Assembly (NCBI GenBank): GCA_016712105.1
Contig: JADJRU010000019.1
Coordinates: forward strand, 1 to 64,000
Length of the DNA stretch: 64,000 bases
Source: Ahniella sp.
Lineage (GTDB): Bacteria > Pseudomonadota > Gammaproteobacteria > Xanthomonadales > Ahniellaceae
Direction of reading: 5' to 3'
Numbering within the stretch: the stretch's first letter is position 1; every line of letters starts with the position of its first letter. Below, piece after piece: positions 25,002 through 33,530 of the stretch. The notes beneath the pieces are model-generated. The model had not been told where the DNA came from and made no database searches. It worked only from the letters and a program-made list of their open reading frames with translations. The position numbers and the translations under genes were made by a program.

Positions 25002-26627
25002 TCAGCCGCGGCGAAAGCGGTATTTGTCGATCTGGTGGAAGCGGATCTTGCGTTCGAGCGTGCTCGGCGGGAGTCCCAGCCGGTGGGCGGCGCCGGCGGG
25101 GCCCGACACACGGCCCGCGCTGGCGGACAGAGAGGCCTCAATTAGCTCCCTCTCGGCCTCTCGCATGCTGGCGCGTAGGCTCGTACCGCCGCCCTGGCTA
25201 GCGCTGCCGCCAGGCACACGGAGGCCCTTCAGCGCATGTTCATCGATGGCCAGTCGGTCACCGGTCGAGAGGATGACCGCGCGCTCGATGACGTTCTCGA
25301 GCTCCCGCACATTGCCGGGCCACCGGTAGGCCACCAGCTTGCGCATACTCGCCGCGTCAACGCTGCGATAATGTCGGCCGGCGCGCTGCCCGTGGCGCTG
25401 CGCGAAGTACTCCACCAACAGCGGGATGTCCTCCCGCCTATTGCGCAATGGCGGCATCTCGATGGGAAATACGTTCAGTCGGAAGAAGAGGTCCGAACGG
25501 AAGGTGCCCGCCGCGACAGCCGCGTGTAGGTCACGATGCGTGGCAGCGACAATGCGCGCATTGGTGCGGATGACCTGGGTTCCGCCCACGCGCTCGAATT
25601 GGCGCTCCTGCAGCACGCGCAACAGGGCGATCTGGACATCGGCGGGAAGGTCGCCAATCTCATCCAGAAATATCGTCCCGTCGGCCGCCATCTCAAATCG
25701 ACCAAGGCGCCGCTGCAGCGCTCCCGTGAACGCGCCGCGTTCGTGGCCGAAGAGCTCGGACGCAATCAACGTCCCCGGCAGCGCCGCGCAGTTGACCGTG
25801 ATCAGTGGTCCGGTCGCCCGCGAAGACCGCTTGTGGATCGCACGTGCGATCAACTCCTTGCCGGTACCGGTCTCGCCCAGCACCAGGACCGTCGTATCGG
25901 TGGCGGCAACCATCTGCACGTTCGCCAGCACCTCGCGCAGGGGCGGCGAGCTTCCCACGATCTCTTCGAACATGCCCTGCGTATCCACAGCTTCGCGCAG
26001 AATCACCACTTCCTGCGCCAGTCGGTCGCGCAGACGCATGATCTCACCGAACGCCAGCGAGTTACCCACCGCGGCGGCAACCGGCGGAGTTACTTCAGCC
26101 AGATTGCGTGCGTCCAGTTCATTGAGGGCAGGAGGCTTCCGCCGCACGAAATACACGGCGCCCAGAAACCAGTCCCGGACGAACAGGGGCACACAAACGA
26201 ACGAGCGCGTGCCCACATCCACGATCGACTGCATGTCGGTGAATGTCGTCGGTGCGCTCGTATCATGGCACAATAGGGGAGCACGAGTGTCGCGGACGTG
26301 CTCGGTGGTCGTGCCCGCAATTGGGCGCGGCGGCGGCAGGGATTCCCCTTCGAGCACCGAGAACCCAAACACCCGCTCAATCGTCTGCGCGACTGTCTCG
26401 CCGGGCTGCCTGGGTGTGTCCACGATATGGATCGACAGCGGCGTGATCATACCGTCGGCGCCAACGGCCACCACTCCGACACCGTCGACCGGCACAACCG
26501 ACTCAAGGGCCCCAGCCAGCGACTCCAGCATCTGCGTCAGGTCCAAATGCGCGTTGGCGGCCTCGGTCACCTGAAGCAGACGTCGGTAGTAGCTGTCCTG
26601 ACCCACCTGTGTGTTGCCCTTTGCCAT
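25002..26627 (-). CDS. Sigma-54 enhancer-binding regulator with GAF domain
   Basis: 541 residues from the ATG at 26627 (GGGG upstream). GAF sensor at about 30-190, AAA+ domain with Walker A GETGTGKE (251-258), the sigma-54 loop GAFTGA (298-303), and Walker B in GTIFLDEIGDLP, then a Fis-type helix-turn-helix at the end (VSGPAGAAHRLGLPPSTLERKI). This is the architecture of NorR/FhlA-like activators, which hydrolyse ATP to open sigma-54 promoters when the GAF domain senses a signal. The neighbouring -24/-12 site before the pump operon is the obvious target. The ligand cannot be read from the sequence. Confidence 0.85.
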   Translation of the reverse strand: MAKGNTQVGQDSYYRRLLQVTEAANAHLDLTQMLESLAGALESVVPVDGVGVVAVGADGMITPLSIHIVDTPRQPGETVAQTIERVFGFSVLEGESLPPPRPIAGTTTEHVRDTRAPLLCHDTSAPTTFTDMQSIVDVGTRSFVCVPLFVRDWFLGAVYFVRRKPPALNELDARNLAEVTPPVAAAVGNSLAFGEIMRLRDRLAQEVVILREAVDTQGMFEEIVGSSPPLREVLANVQMVAATDTTVLVLGETGTGKELIARAIHKRSSRATGPLITVNCAALPGTLIASELFGHERGAFTGALQRRLGRFEMAADGTIFLDEIGDLPADVQIALLRVLQERQFERVGGTQVIRTNARIVAATHRDLHAAVAAGTFRSDLFFRLNVFPIEMPPLRNRREDIPLLVEYFAQRHGQRAGRHYRSVDAASMRKLVAYRWPGNVRELENVIERAVILSTGDRLAIDEHALKGLRVPGGSASQGGGTSLRASMREAERELIEASLSASAGRVSGPAGAAHRLGLPPSTLERKIRFHQIDKYRFRRG

Positions 26628-26718
26628 CGTCGCATCCCCGGTCCGCGATTGTAGTGCCCGCCAGCGCAGAGCATAGCGCAATCGCGCCGGGATGCAAGAC
26701 TGGTCGGTCGGCGGCGCC

Positions 26719-26976
26719 TCAGATCTCCGCGGCGGCGGTCCGCCCTGAATCTGGTGCCCTCGTCGTTGCTGCACGACCCAGTCCCTCGGTGAAGAACCTG
26801 ATCGCTTCTGGTTCCATGGACGCGACTTCCGTCATGTCGAACTGGACCTTTACACCGCGGGCCAAGGACGAGATCAGTATCTGGCTGAGCTGCTCCAGGT
26901 GACGACTCGCAATCGTACCCTTGAGTGCGCAGACGACGTGTTTGTCGCCTTGCTCCTTGATGGCGAATTCCAACAT
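26719..26976 (-). CDS. STAS-domain protein 1
   Basis: 85 residues from the ATG at 26976, preceded by CGGAGGG. Single STAS-like alpha/beta domain: CALKGTIASRHLEQLSQIL, then VQFDMTEVASMEPEAIRFFT. STAS domains of the anti-sigma-factor antagonist type bind partner proteins and are switched by serine phosphorylation; here the usual phospho-serine position after the DMTEV strand is S/M-E, so a classical SpoIIAA mechanism is doubtful. It is last in a row with a second STAS gene and an outer-membrane barrel gene, upstream of the sigma-54 regulator on the same strand. Confidence 0.55.
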   Translation of the reverse strand: MLEFAIKEQGDKHVVCALKGTIASRHLEQLSQILISSLARGVKVQFDMTEVASMEPEAIRFFTEGLGRAATTRAPDSGRTAAAEI

Positions 26977-27057
26977 GTTGCGCCCTCCGTCGCACTCAAG
27001 GTGTTCGTGGCAGAAAGGGCCGTGCCGTTGCAGCAAGCATCTGGCCGTGACCAGCTT

Positions 27058-27342
27058 TCAGCCCCCGTCGCGTTCGCGCGAGGCAACATCGTTCCGACCA
27101 CTGTCCAAAGCTTGCGGAGGCGCTTCGACCGCGGCCACACGTCCGGGCCCCTCCGTGAAGAAGCGGAAGGCGCCGGCATCGAGGGACAGTACGGCGGCCA
27201 TGTCAAAACAGACGCTCATGTCGCGCGCGATCGCCTGATTGAGGAGTTGATCAAGCCGCGCCAAGTGGATGGCGCGGACGTCGCCGGCCAGCGAGTAAAC
27301 AATCTGGGTGCCGATGATGGCTTTGAACGTGATGAGCAACAT
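27058..27342 (-). CDS. STAS-domain protein 2
   Basis: 94 residues from the ATG at 27342, preceded by GGGAGGAAGG. It is paralogous to the next gene: YSLAGDVRAIHLARLDQLLN, VCFDMAAVLSLDAGAFRFFT, then EGPGRVAAVEAPPQALDSGR. Both share the unusual ending FFTEGxGR. A third, truncated copy is at 18644. Function is unknown; tandem STAS proteins often act as partner-switching modules, but no anti-sigma kinase gene is visible nearby. Spacings of 50 and 81 bp support one operon with the barrel gene. Confidence 0.55.
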   Translation of the reverse strand: MLLITFKAIIGTQIVYSLAGDVRAIHLARLDQLLNQAIARDMSVCFDMAAVLSLDAGAFRFFTEGPGRVAAVEAPPQALDSGRNDVASRERDGG

Positions 27343-27392
27343 GGCGCCTTCCTCCCGGTCGGATATGATCTGCGACGCGCCGAACAGGACGG

Positions 27393-28037
27393 TCAGAACC
27401 GGCGCACTATGCCCAAACTGCCCCGCTCCATCCACACCGGATCCGATTCGGCAATACCGGCACTCCGCCAGGCATCGTCGGCGGGGAAAGCGACAAACTC
27501 GCGGAAATCGACCCGAATTGCCCAGACGGGCGTCAGCTGGTAAGAGGTGCCGAGGCCGAAATTCACCGCGAGTGCCGTCTGGGATTCGCTCAACGCCGGC
27601 TGGCGATCGGGATCGTCATTGGAGATGAAGGACATCGTGCCGACTCCGGCTGCCACGTACGGCATCCAGGCGTCGGCGTTCGGGGCGAGGCACGCAACGG
27701 CGCTGATTTGGCAGGCCAGAATGTCCGGCGTCTTTCGGTCCACCTCGGGACCGTCGTCGATGCTGATCGCCTGCTCCATGGCGATGACCCAGGTGAACTC
27801 GCCCTCGACGGCCCACGTCGGCGAGAAGTGGTACGTTGCCGTTATGCTCAGCGGGATGTTGGCCATCAGCTCGGGAAACGCCGGTGCCGTCTCGTTCACC
27901 ATCTGTATCCCCGAGGACAGGGCAATGTCCGTCCAGGGACCGGAGGCTCCGACTCCCTGCGCGGCAACCGCAGTCGCGACAAACAACCCAAGCAATGCCG
28001 TCGCCGTTGCCAGACGAATCCCATTTCCTGACTTCAT
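27393..28037 (-). CDS. Small outer-membrane beta-barrel protein
   Basis: 214 residues from the ATG at 28037, chosen for GGGAGG at good spacing. Signal peptide with LLGLFVATAVAAQG. The mature part shows amphipathic beta-hairpins (SITATYHFSPTWAVEGEFTW, VNFGLGTSYQLTPVWAIRVD) and an aromatic C-terminus (IVRRF) recognised by Bam. It resembles the eight-stranded OmpW/OmpA-barrel type. First gene of the cluster with the two STAS genes. A -10 like TATAAC lies about 70 bp upstream. Ligand unknown. Confidence 0.65.
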   Translation of the reverse strand: MKSGNGIRLATATALLGLFVATAVAAQGVGASGPWTDIALSSGIQMVNETAPAFPELMANIPLSITATYHFSPTWAVEGEFTWVIAMEQAISIDDGPEVDRKTPDILACQISAVACLAPNADAWMPYVAAGVGTMSFISNDDPDRQPALSESQTALAVNFGLGTSYQLTPVWAIRVDFREFVAFPADDAWRSAGIAESDPVWMERGSLGIVRRF

Positions 28038-28315
28038 CTCGTTCCTCCCGTGAAGCCGCACGAGTAATGATGCTCCTGTCGGGTTATTTCAAGGAACGGG
28101 CCGCTGTTATAGTATTGTGCTGCAACAGGTTAATATTGGTCAGCTCCTCTCAATATCACCGCTTTCGGTGGATTCGCCGCAAACGGTACCCGCCATTCGG
28201 CCAATGGGAGGGGGACAATTCGACAGATGGTGTGGGCCGAATATATCGCGACAACCGGTATGCACCGTGCAAGATGACAAAGCTCTGGCCAGGTTGGAGC
28301 CATACAGTCCGCTTG

Positions 28316-30262
28316 TCATGGATGAATGACGTAGAATCTCTTGGTCTGTTCTGCGAGAAGCCGGACCATCTCCGAACTCGGCGTATCCGCATCGATATTG
28401 ATATCCGCGAACTTGTATCGCCTGGCGCCCAGCCCCCCGACATGGACGTCTTCGCCAAATACGTAGGCGTGATCGACATAGCCGCCGACGACGAACGGCC
28501 TCGGGGAGTTGTCGCCGTCAAACAAGTTGCGACCGGTGCTATAGTCGGCTGGGTCGTTGAGGCATCCCAAATAGCGCTGTAGCAGGGTCGGCGCAATGTC
28601 GACATGAGATGTCGCATACTCAACCGACCGCGGTTCCTGGTCCGGCGCGAATATGATGAGCGGCACCTGCACCTGGTACTGGGTGAAATTGCTACCGTGG
28701 CCCCATTCATTGGTATGATTGTCATTGAACGACTCGCCATGATCGGTAGTGATGACGACAATGGTGTTCTTCATCAACTCAAGACGCCCCAGTGTCGCTA
28801 GAATGCCGCCGACAAGACCGTCGTCATAGTGAAGGGCATTTCGATAGTCGTTCTTGTACAGTTCGCTGTCGGCCCCGCGCGCGAGCGCGAAATTCAGCTG
28901 CTTCGCCGGCCGAAACACCGCGCTGGATTTCGGATAGCTGTAGCTGTTGTGGCTTGCCTTGAAGAAGGCATACAGGAGAAACGGTCCGCCTGTCGTCGAG
29001 GCATCCTCGAGAAAAGTTCCAACCTGTGCGGCCATGTCGGCGTCGCGCTGATCGTCTGAGCTGCCGGCGAAGGACTCGTGAATGTCGATGGTTCTGAAGA
29101 TCGTGTCTTTGAGCTTGTGGCGCTCGAAGTTCGAGTCCGCGTAAACACCAAATGTGTACCCCCGGTCGGTGAGAACGTCGATCAGGACTGGACTGTCGAC
29201 GAGTTCGCTGTTGGCTTTGACGGCCGACCAGTAGGTCGAGTCAAGTCCGAAGAAGAGTCCGAAGACGCCACACGTCGTAGAGTTGCCGGTGCTGTAGTGG
29301 CGCCCGAACACAACCGAACGTTTCGCCAGCGACCAGATGTGTGGCGTCACATCCCGGTTCATCATGTCGTGGCGCCAGCTTTCGAGCATAATGATGACCA
29401 CGTTGGGTAACGGCATTGTGGGGGAATCGCAGAGTCGCAACTTCGCGAGCGGGTACTGAAGAGTTGCATTCTCGCTGCTGGCCGGTTCACCTTCTCGTTC
29501 CTCTTGGCCGAACGGCAACAGGCGGCTGATACTCTCGGCATTACGGTGCGATGTGAGCGGAAGGTAGAAAGGGAATCGAGGTGTTAAAGCCGTGAACCGC
29601 TCGTCGTTGCGCTTGTATGCGACAACGTGGACTGCCTGGCTCAGGCCCATAGCCAGAAGGACCACGGGGATGAAGATTGTTGCCGCACGTTGTAAGGACT
29701 TCAGCCGCTGCGCGAGGGCCATGATGCCGAACTCGACGACAATGATGACCGCAAATGCCCCTAGTCCGGTCCCAAGCGCCGTCGTCGTCAACCCGAGTGC
29801 TCGGTAGTCGGACAGCACGAACCGAATCCAGAAGGCGTCTAGGTGGAACTTGCAGGTTCTATAGACCAATCCGTCAATGAACAGGATGCTCAGGAAGCCG
29901 GCGAATGCCGTGCCCAGGCTCAGTCGCAACAGCCTCGGGAACGCCGCCAGCAGGACTGCCATCAGTGACGCGAGCACAAGCACGGGGAGTTGATAGTAAC
30001 CGAGAATCGTTGTCGTTACATATCCCAGTACGGGGCCGGTGACATTCGCCCCGTAGAAATCGACTGCCAAGAGCGCAGAAACGAACGGCGCGTTCAAGAT
30101 GACCACGACGATCACTTCGCGCCATGTGCGGCTTAGATTCTGCACCCCGCTCTTCCAACGGACGCCCGATGCGGCCGCCGTCTTGGTCCAATCGTAGCGA
30201 TCCACCGTTTTCCCCGATTGGGAGGAGTTGTCAAGGACCGCGAGGTGGCACCAAGCGGTCAC
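28316..30262 (-). CDS. YejM/PbgA-like inner-membrane protein with sulfatase-fold domain
   Basis: 648 residues from a GTG at 30262; a GTG at 30205 after GGGG is an alternative start. Five hydrophobic spans fill about residues 50-220. The periplasmic part has an alkaline-phosphatase/sulfatase fold: VVIIMLESWRHDMM, STGNSTTCGVFGLFFGLDST, VVITTDHGESFNDN, HVDIAPTLLQRYLG. The GNSTTCGVFGLF stretch and the FHLDAFWIRFVLSDYR membrane region resemble DUF3413 proteins such as E. coli YejM, which adjust lipopolysaccharide synthesis, rather than lipoteichoic acid synthases. Its neighbour downstream on the other strand is an envelope phospholipase. The exact role here is inferred. Confidence 0.7.
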   Translation of the reverse strand: MTAWCHLAVLDNSSQSGKTVDRYDWTKTAAASGVRWKSGVQNLSRTWREVIVVVILNAPFVSALLAVDFYGANVTGPVLGYVTTTILGYYQLPVLVLASLMAVLLAAFPRLLRLSLGTAFAGFLSILFIDGLVYRTCKFHLDAFWIRFVLSDYRALGLTTTALGTGLGAFAVIIVVEFGIMALAQRLKSLQRAATIFIPVVLLAMGLSQAVHVVAYKRNDERFTALTPRFPFYLPLTSHRNAESISRLLPFGQEEREGEPASSENATLQYPLAKLRLCDSPTMPLPNVVIIMLESWRHDMMNRDVTPHIWSLAKRSVVFGRHYSTGNSTTCGVFGLFFGLDSTYWSAVKANSELVDSPVLIDVLTDRGYTFGVYADSNFERHKLKDTIFRTIDIHESFAGSSDDQRDADMAAQVGTFLEDASTTGGPFLLYAFFKASHNSYSYPKSSAVFRPAKQLNFALARGADSELYKNDYRNALHYDDGLVGGILATLGRLELMKNTIVVITTDHGESFNDNHTNEWGHGSNFTQYQVQVPLIIFAPDQEPRSVEYATSHVDIAPTLLQRYLGCLNDPADYSTGRNLFDGDNSPRPFVVGGYVDHAYVFGEDVHVGGLGARRYKFADINIDADTPSSEMVRLLAEQTKRFYVIHP

Positions 30263-30409
30263 TGTGAGCTTCCACCGGGGAGAGATACAAAAAGCGCACC
30301 ATTCGTTACTCGTTGTATTACAGTCAATTACAATTGCAACACCCCGACTAGTTTGTCATAAGCGACGAACTCACCATAAATGAGCAGGAATCGCGGTTGC
30401 GCGAAGTAA

Positions 30410-30600
30410 CTATGCCGGTCGCCGACTTTGCCGATGCGCGCTCCGATGGGAGCCACCTGAGTGGCCGAACCCGTGCGTGTGGCGGTGCTGGTCCAGCACC
30501 CCGTCTCCATCCAACGATACCGCAGTTCGCCTGCCGTAGGCACATGCCTCCAACCTTTCGCGATCAACGTCCTTGAATACAAAGACCGCGAGGCCGATCT
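30410..30600 (-). pseudogene. Relic of a terminase second nuclease domain
   Basis: One frame reads GELRYRWMETG, and after a shift the neighbouring frame reads DQHRHTHGFGHSGG. This parallels GVLRYRWTESGGVEHYRHAQ of the terminase at 33.3 kb. Only the C-terminal end of such a protein is present, and it is frameshifted. It lies between the YejM-like and patatin genes; the rest of this 630-bp intergenic region holds nothing I recognise. Confidence 0.4.
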
Positions 30601-30896
30601 TCCATTTCGTGATCCGCGCAATTCCGGGGATGGATTGACTGTCTGGCGGCGGGCATGCCAGAATCAGCGGTCCTTGTCCGTGTATTGGGAGGGGAAAGCC
30701 TGGTTAGCCTCCCTCCTCGTGATGGGCCCGTACTGCCACCCCGAATTGGTCGTGCCGCCCCCGGAATCTGAGCAGACGGCACGCTGGTCGCAGTTCGCGG
30801 CCGCGAAGGGGCTCAGCTGGCACCGGCCGCGGGGCCGCTTGGTCCCAGAATGCAACGACGGATTCAACGGATATCCCTCGCTGCGGAGGTTGCTCC

Positions 30897-33125
30897 ATGC
30901 GGCAGCGCCGTGTTCTGCTCGCCGCCGTCTTTCTGGCGCTCACGTCGACCCTCGCCGCCCCTGCCCGTGCGGCCGATCCCCCATTGCCCACCCCCGGACG
31001 CCCTCGCATCGGCCTTTGCCTCTCCGGCGGCGGCGCGCGCGGCGGCGCGCACGTGGGCGTGCTGCGGGTACTTGAAGAACTGCGCATCCCGGTGGACTAC
31101 GTCTGCGGCACCAGCATCGGCTCGATCATCGGCGGCCTCTACGCCAGCGGTTACTCCCCGCAGGAACTCGACAGCGTCATCGTCAATGTCGACTGGGAGA
31201 CGATTTTCCAGGACGCTCCGCCGCATCAGGACCTCGAATACCGCCGCAAGGAAGAGGAACGCCTCCCGTACTTCGGTATCGAGATCGGCGTGAGTCGACG
31301 CCGATTGCGCGGCGCCTCTGGCATGGTCGCCGGCCAGAAGCTGAACTTTCTCCTGCGCCGCCTGACCTTGTCCACCACCGGCGTGCGCAGCTTCGACGCG
31401 CTGCCGATCCCGTTCCGCGCCGTCGCTGTCGATCTAGCCGACGGTACCATGGTCGTGCTAGACCATGGTGACATCGCCGAGGCGATGCGCGCTAGCATGG
31501 CCATCCCCGGCGCGTTCACGCCGTTCGAGATCGACGACCGCCTGCTGGTCGACGGCGGGCTGGTGCGCAATCTGCCCTATGACGTGGTGAGATCCATGGG
31601 CGCCGACGCGGTCATAGGCGTCGACGTGGGCACACCCGCTAGCGAGCTCGGCAAGGATCCCACGTTTCTGAATGTCGCCTGGCGGGCTCTCGACCTCTCG
31701 ACCAAAGCAAACGCCGTCGTATCGCGGGATCAGTTCACCGAGAACGACGTGCTGCTAGTACCCGACCTCGCGGGAGTGTCGATGGTGTCGTTTCCTCTGA
31801 TGAATCTGGCTGCGAATCGCGGCGAAGCCGCGGCCCGCGCCGACATCGAACGGTTGCGCCGGTTCTCGGTCGGTGAGGACGAATACGCCGCCTGGCGCGC
31901 CGCCCATCGCGCCGGCCGTCGCGTTGCCGACATCCGCGTGGCCGACGTGCGCGTGACGTCCGTCGGCCGCAACGACTCCAGGCGCGTGCGGCGACGCGTG
32001 GAGACGCGCCCAGGCGCGCCACTCGACCTGGACGTTCTGCGCGACGACCTGAACCGTATCTATCGCCTGGGCGAGTTCGAGTTAGTCGACTTCCATCTCG
32101 AACCGCGCGACGATCGTGCCGCCGCCGACCTCGTCATTGCCGCGCACGAGAAGTCGTGGGGGCCGGATTACTTGCGCTTCGGACTGTCGCTCGCCGACAA
32201 CTTCGACGGTAACGCCAGCTACCGAATTCTGCTCTACCACCGCCGCGCCGCGCTGAACTCACGCGGGGCAGAGTGGCGCAACCAGGTTTCCTTCGGCGAT
32301 CTGTTGGCGGTGGAATCAGAATTCTACCAGCCCCTGACCTACACCGGCCATTGGTTCATCGCCCCCCGGTTGCAGTTCACGCGGGACAAGCGCAGGACCT
32401 TTCCTGTTCCTGGCGTGGGCGCTGTAGCGGACGGCTGGATATGGCAGGGCGCCTGCGACCTGGGCCGGACCTTCTCGATTTGGGGCGAGATGCGCCTCGG
32501 TCTTTACCGTGGCCATGTGACCGGCGATCTGCCGGACGTTGCCGACTGGCCCAGAATTTCCGAAGAAGTGGGCGGTGTGGAGTTCCAGATCGCCTTCGAT
32601 CGCCTGGACCGGGTTGTCTTCCCGCGCTCCGGCTGGTCGGCGTCCACCGGGATCCGCCTGTCCCGCACCGGCCTGTGCGCCGACCGAACTTACGACCGCG
32701 GCGCCGCGCGCTTACGCGGCGCCGCCACCACCGGCCGCACGACATTTCTCGGCATCTGCGACGCTGGCACTTCCTTCGGCAGCACACTCCCTCAATATGA
32801 TCAGTTCGAGCTCGGCGGCTTCAGCCGCCTCTCCGGCTTCGAGCCCCGCGAGTTGCAGGGCAACGATTTCGCACTGCTAGTCACCGGTTTCTACCATGAG
32901 ATCCTGCGGCTAGCACCCCCACTCGGCGGCAGTGTCTTCGTTGGTCTTCTCGGAGAAGCCGGCAACACATGGCTGCACCCGGCCTACCCATCGCGGCACG
33001 ACCTCCGCTTCGGCGCCGCCGCCTTCATCGGTGCGGAAACGTTTCTGGGCCCAGCCTATCTGGGCTACGGGTGGACTGAGGGTGGGGATGATGCGTTGAG
33101 TTTTTGTCTGGGACCGGTCTTCTGA
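30897..33125 (+). CDS. Patatin-like phospholipase with outer-membrane barrel (PlpD type)
   Basis: 742 residues. Signal peptide (VLLAAVFLALTSTLAAPARA). Patatin domain: oxyanion loop SGGGARG (43-49), nucleophile elbow GTSIG with Ser73, and the dyad Asp219 in VDGG. Next comes a POTRA-like segment (VRRRVETRPGAPLDLDVLRD, LNRIYRLGEFE) and a 16-strand-type barrel of the Omp85 superfamily ending LSFCLGPVF, with the C-terminal Phe needed for Bam recognition. This is type Vd secretion: a lipase anchored or released at the cell surface. Such enzymes cut phospholipids; the target is unknown. Codon use fits the host. Confidence 0.9.
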   Translation: MRQRRVLLAAVFLALTSTLAAPARAADPPLPTPGRPRIGLCLSGGGARGGAHVGVLRVLEELRIPVDYVCGTSIGSIIGGLYASGYSPQELDSVIVNVDWETIFQDAPPHQDLEYRRKEEERLPYFGIEIGVSRRRLRGASGMVAGQKLNFLLRRLTLSTTGVRSFDALPIPFRAVAVDLADGTMVVLDHGDIAEAMRASMAIPGAFTPFEIDDRLLVDGGLVRNLPYDVVRSMGADAVIGVDVGTPASELGKDPTFLNVAWRALDLSTKANAVVSRDQFTENDVLLVPDLAGVSMVSFPLMNLAANRGEAAARADIERLRRFSVGEDEYAAWRAAHRAGRRVADIRVADVRVTSVGRNDSRRVRRRVETRPGAPLDLDVLRDDLNRIYRLGEFELVDFHLEPRDDRAAADLVIAAHEKSWGPDYLRFGLSLADNFDGNASYRILLYHRRAALNSRGAEWRNQVSFGDLLAVESEFYQPLTYTGHWFIAPRLQFTRDKRRTFPVPGVGAVADGWIWQGACDLGRTFSIWGEMRLGLYRGHVTGDLPDVADWPRISEEVGGVEFQIAFDRLDRVVFPRSGWSASTGIRLSRTGLCADRTYDRGAARLRGAATTGRTTFLGICDAGTSFGSTLPQYDQFELGGFSRLSGFEPRELQGNDFALLVTGFYHEILRLAPPLGGSVFVGLLGEAGNTWLHPAYPSRHDLRFGAAAFIGAETFLGPAYLGYGWTEGGDDALSFCLGPVF

Positions 33126-33313
33126 CGGCAAGACCCCGCCGGGACGAATGGCGTGACGTGCCGGGAGTGTTGAGACTTGCAACGGTGGATCGCCGCGGTC
33201 CTGTGCCTGACGTAGTTGTCCAAGACCCGATGCAGGCATAAGTGACTCCCTGTAAGGTTTACCCTATTACGCCGGCCGCTTCCATTGGTACAACGAATAT
33301 GTGCCTCAGAACA

Positions 33314-33530
33314 CTAGAACCTCGACACCCTCATCCGACTACACATCCACTGCCCAGCAGCCAGGTGGTCGAAGGCCTGCGCATGCCGGTAGTGCTCGAC
33401 GCCCCCCGATTCGGTCCACCGATAGCGGAGGACCCCAGAGGTAAGGTCGCGTTCCCTCTTCGGCGCCTTCATTTGGGCAAAGAACTCGCCGTCGTCGATG
33501 TCCGGCGCCCCCCTCATCAGCCACCAGGTG
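33314..33530 (-). other. Out-of-frame C-terminus of the terminase
   Basis: A different frame continues the terminase: GGTWWLMRGAPDIDDGEFFA, then RERDLTSGVLRYRWTESGGV and EHYRHAQAFDHLAAGQW before the stop at 33314. The shift falls at the GGGCGGCACC region near 33525. Without it the terminase would be about 70 residues longer. Confidence 0.6.
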
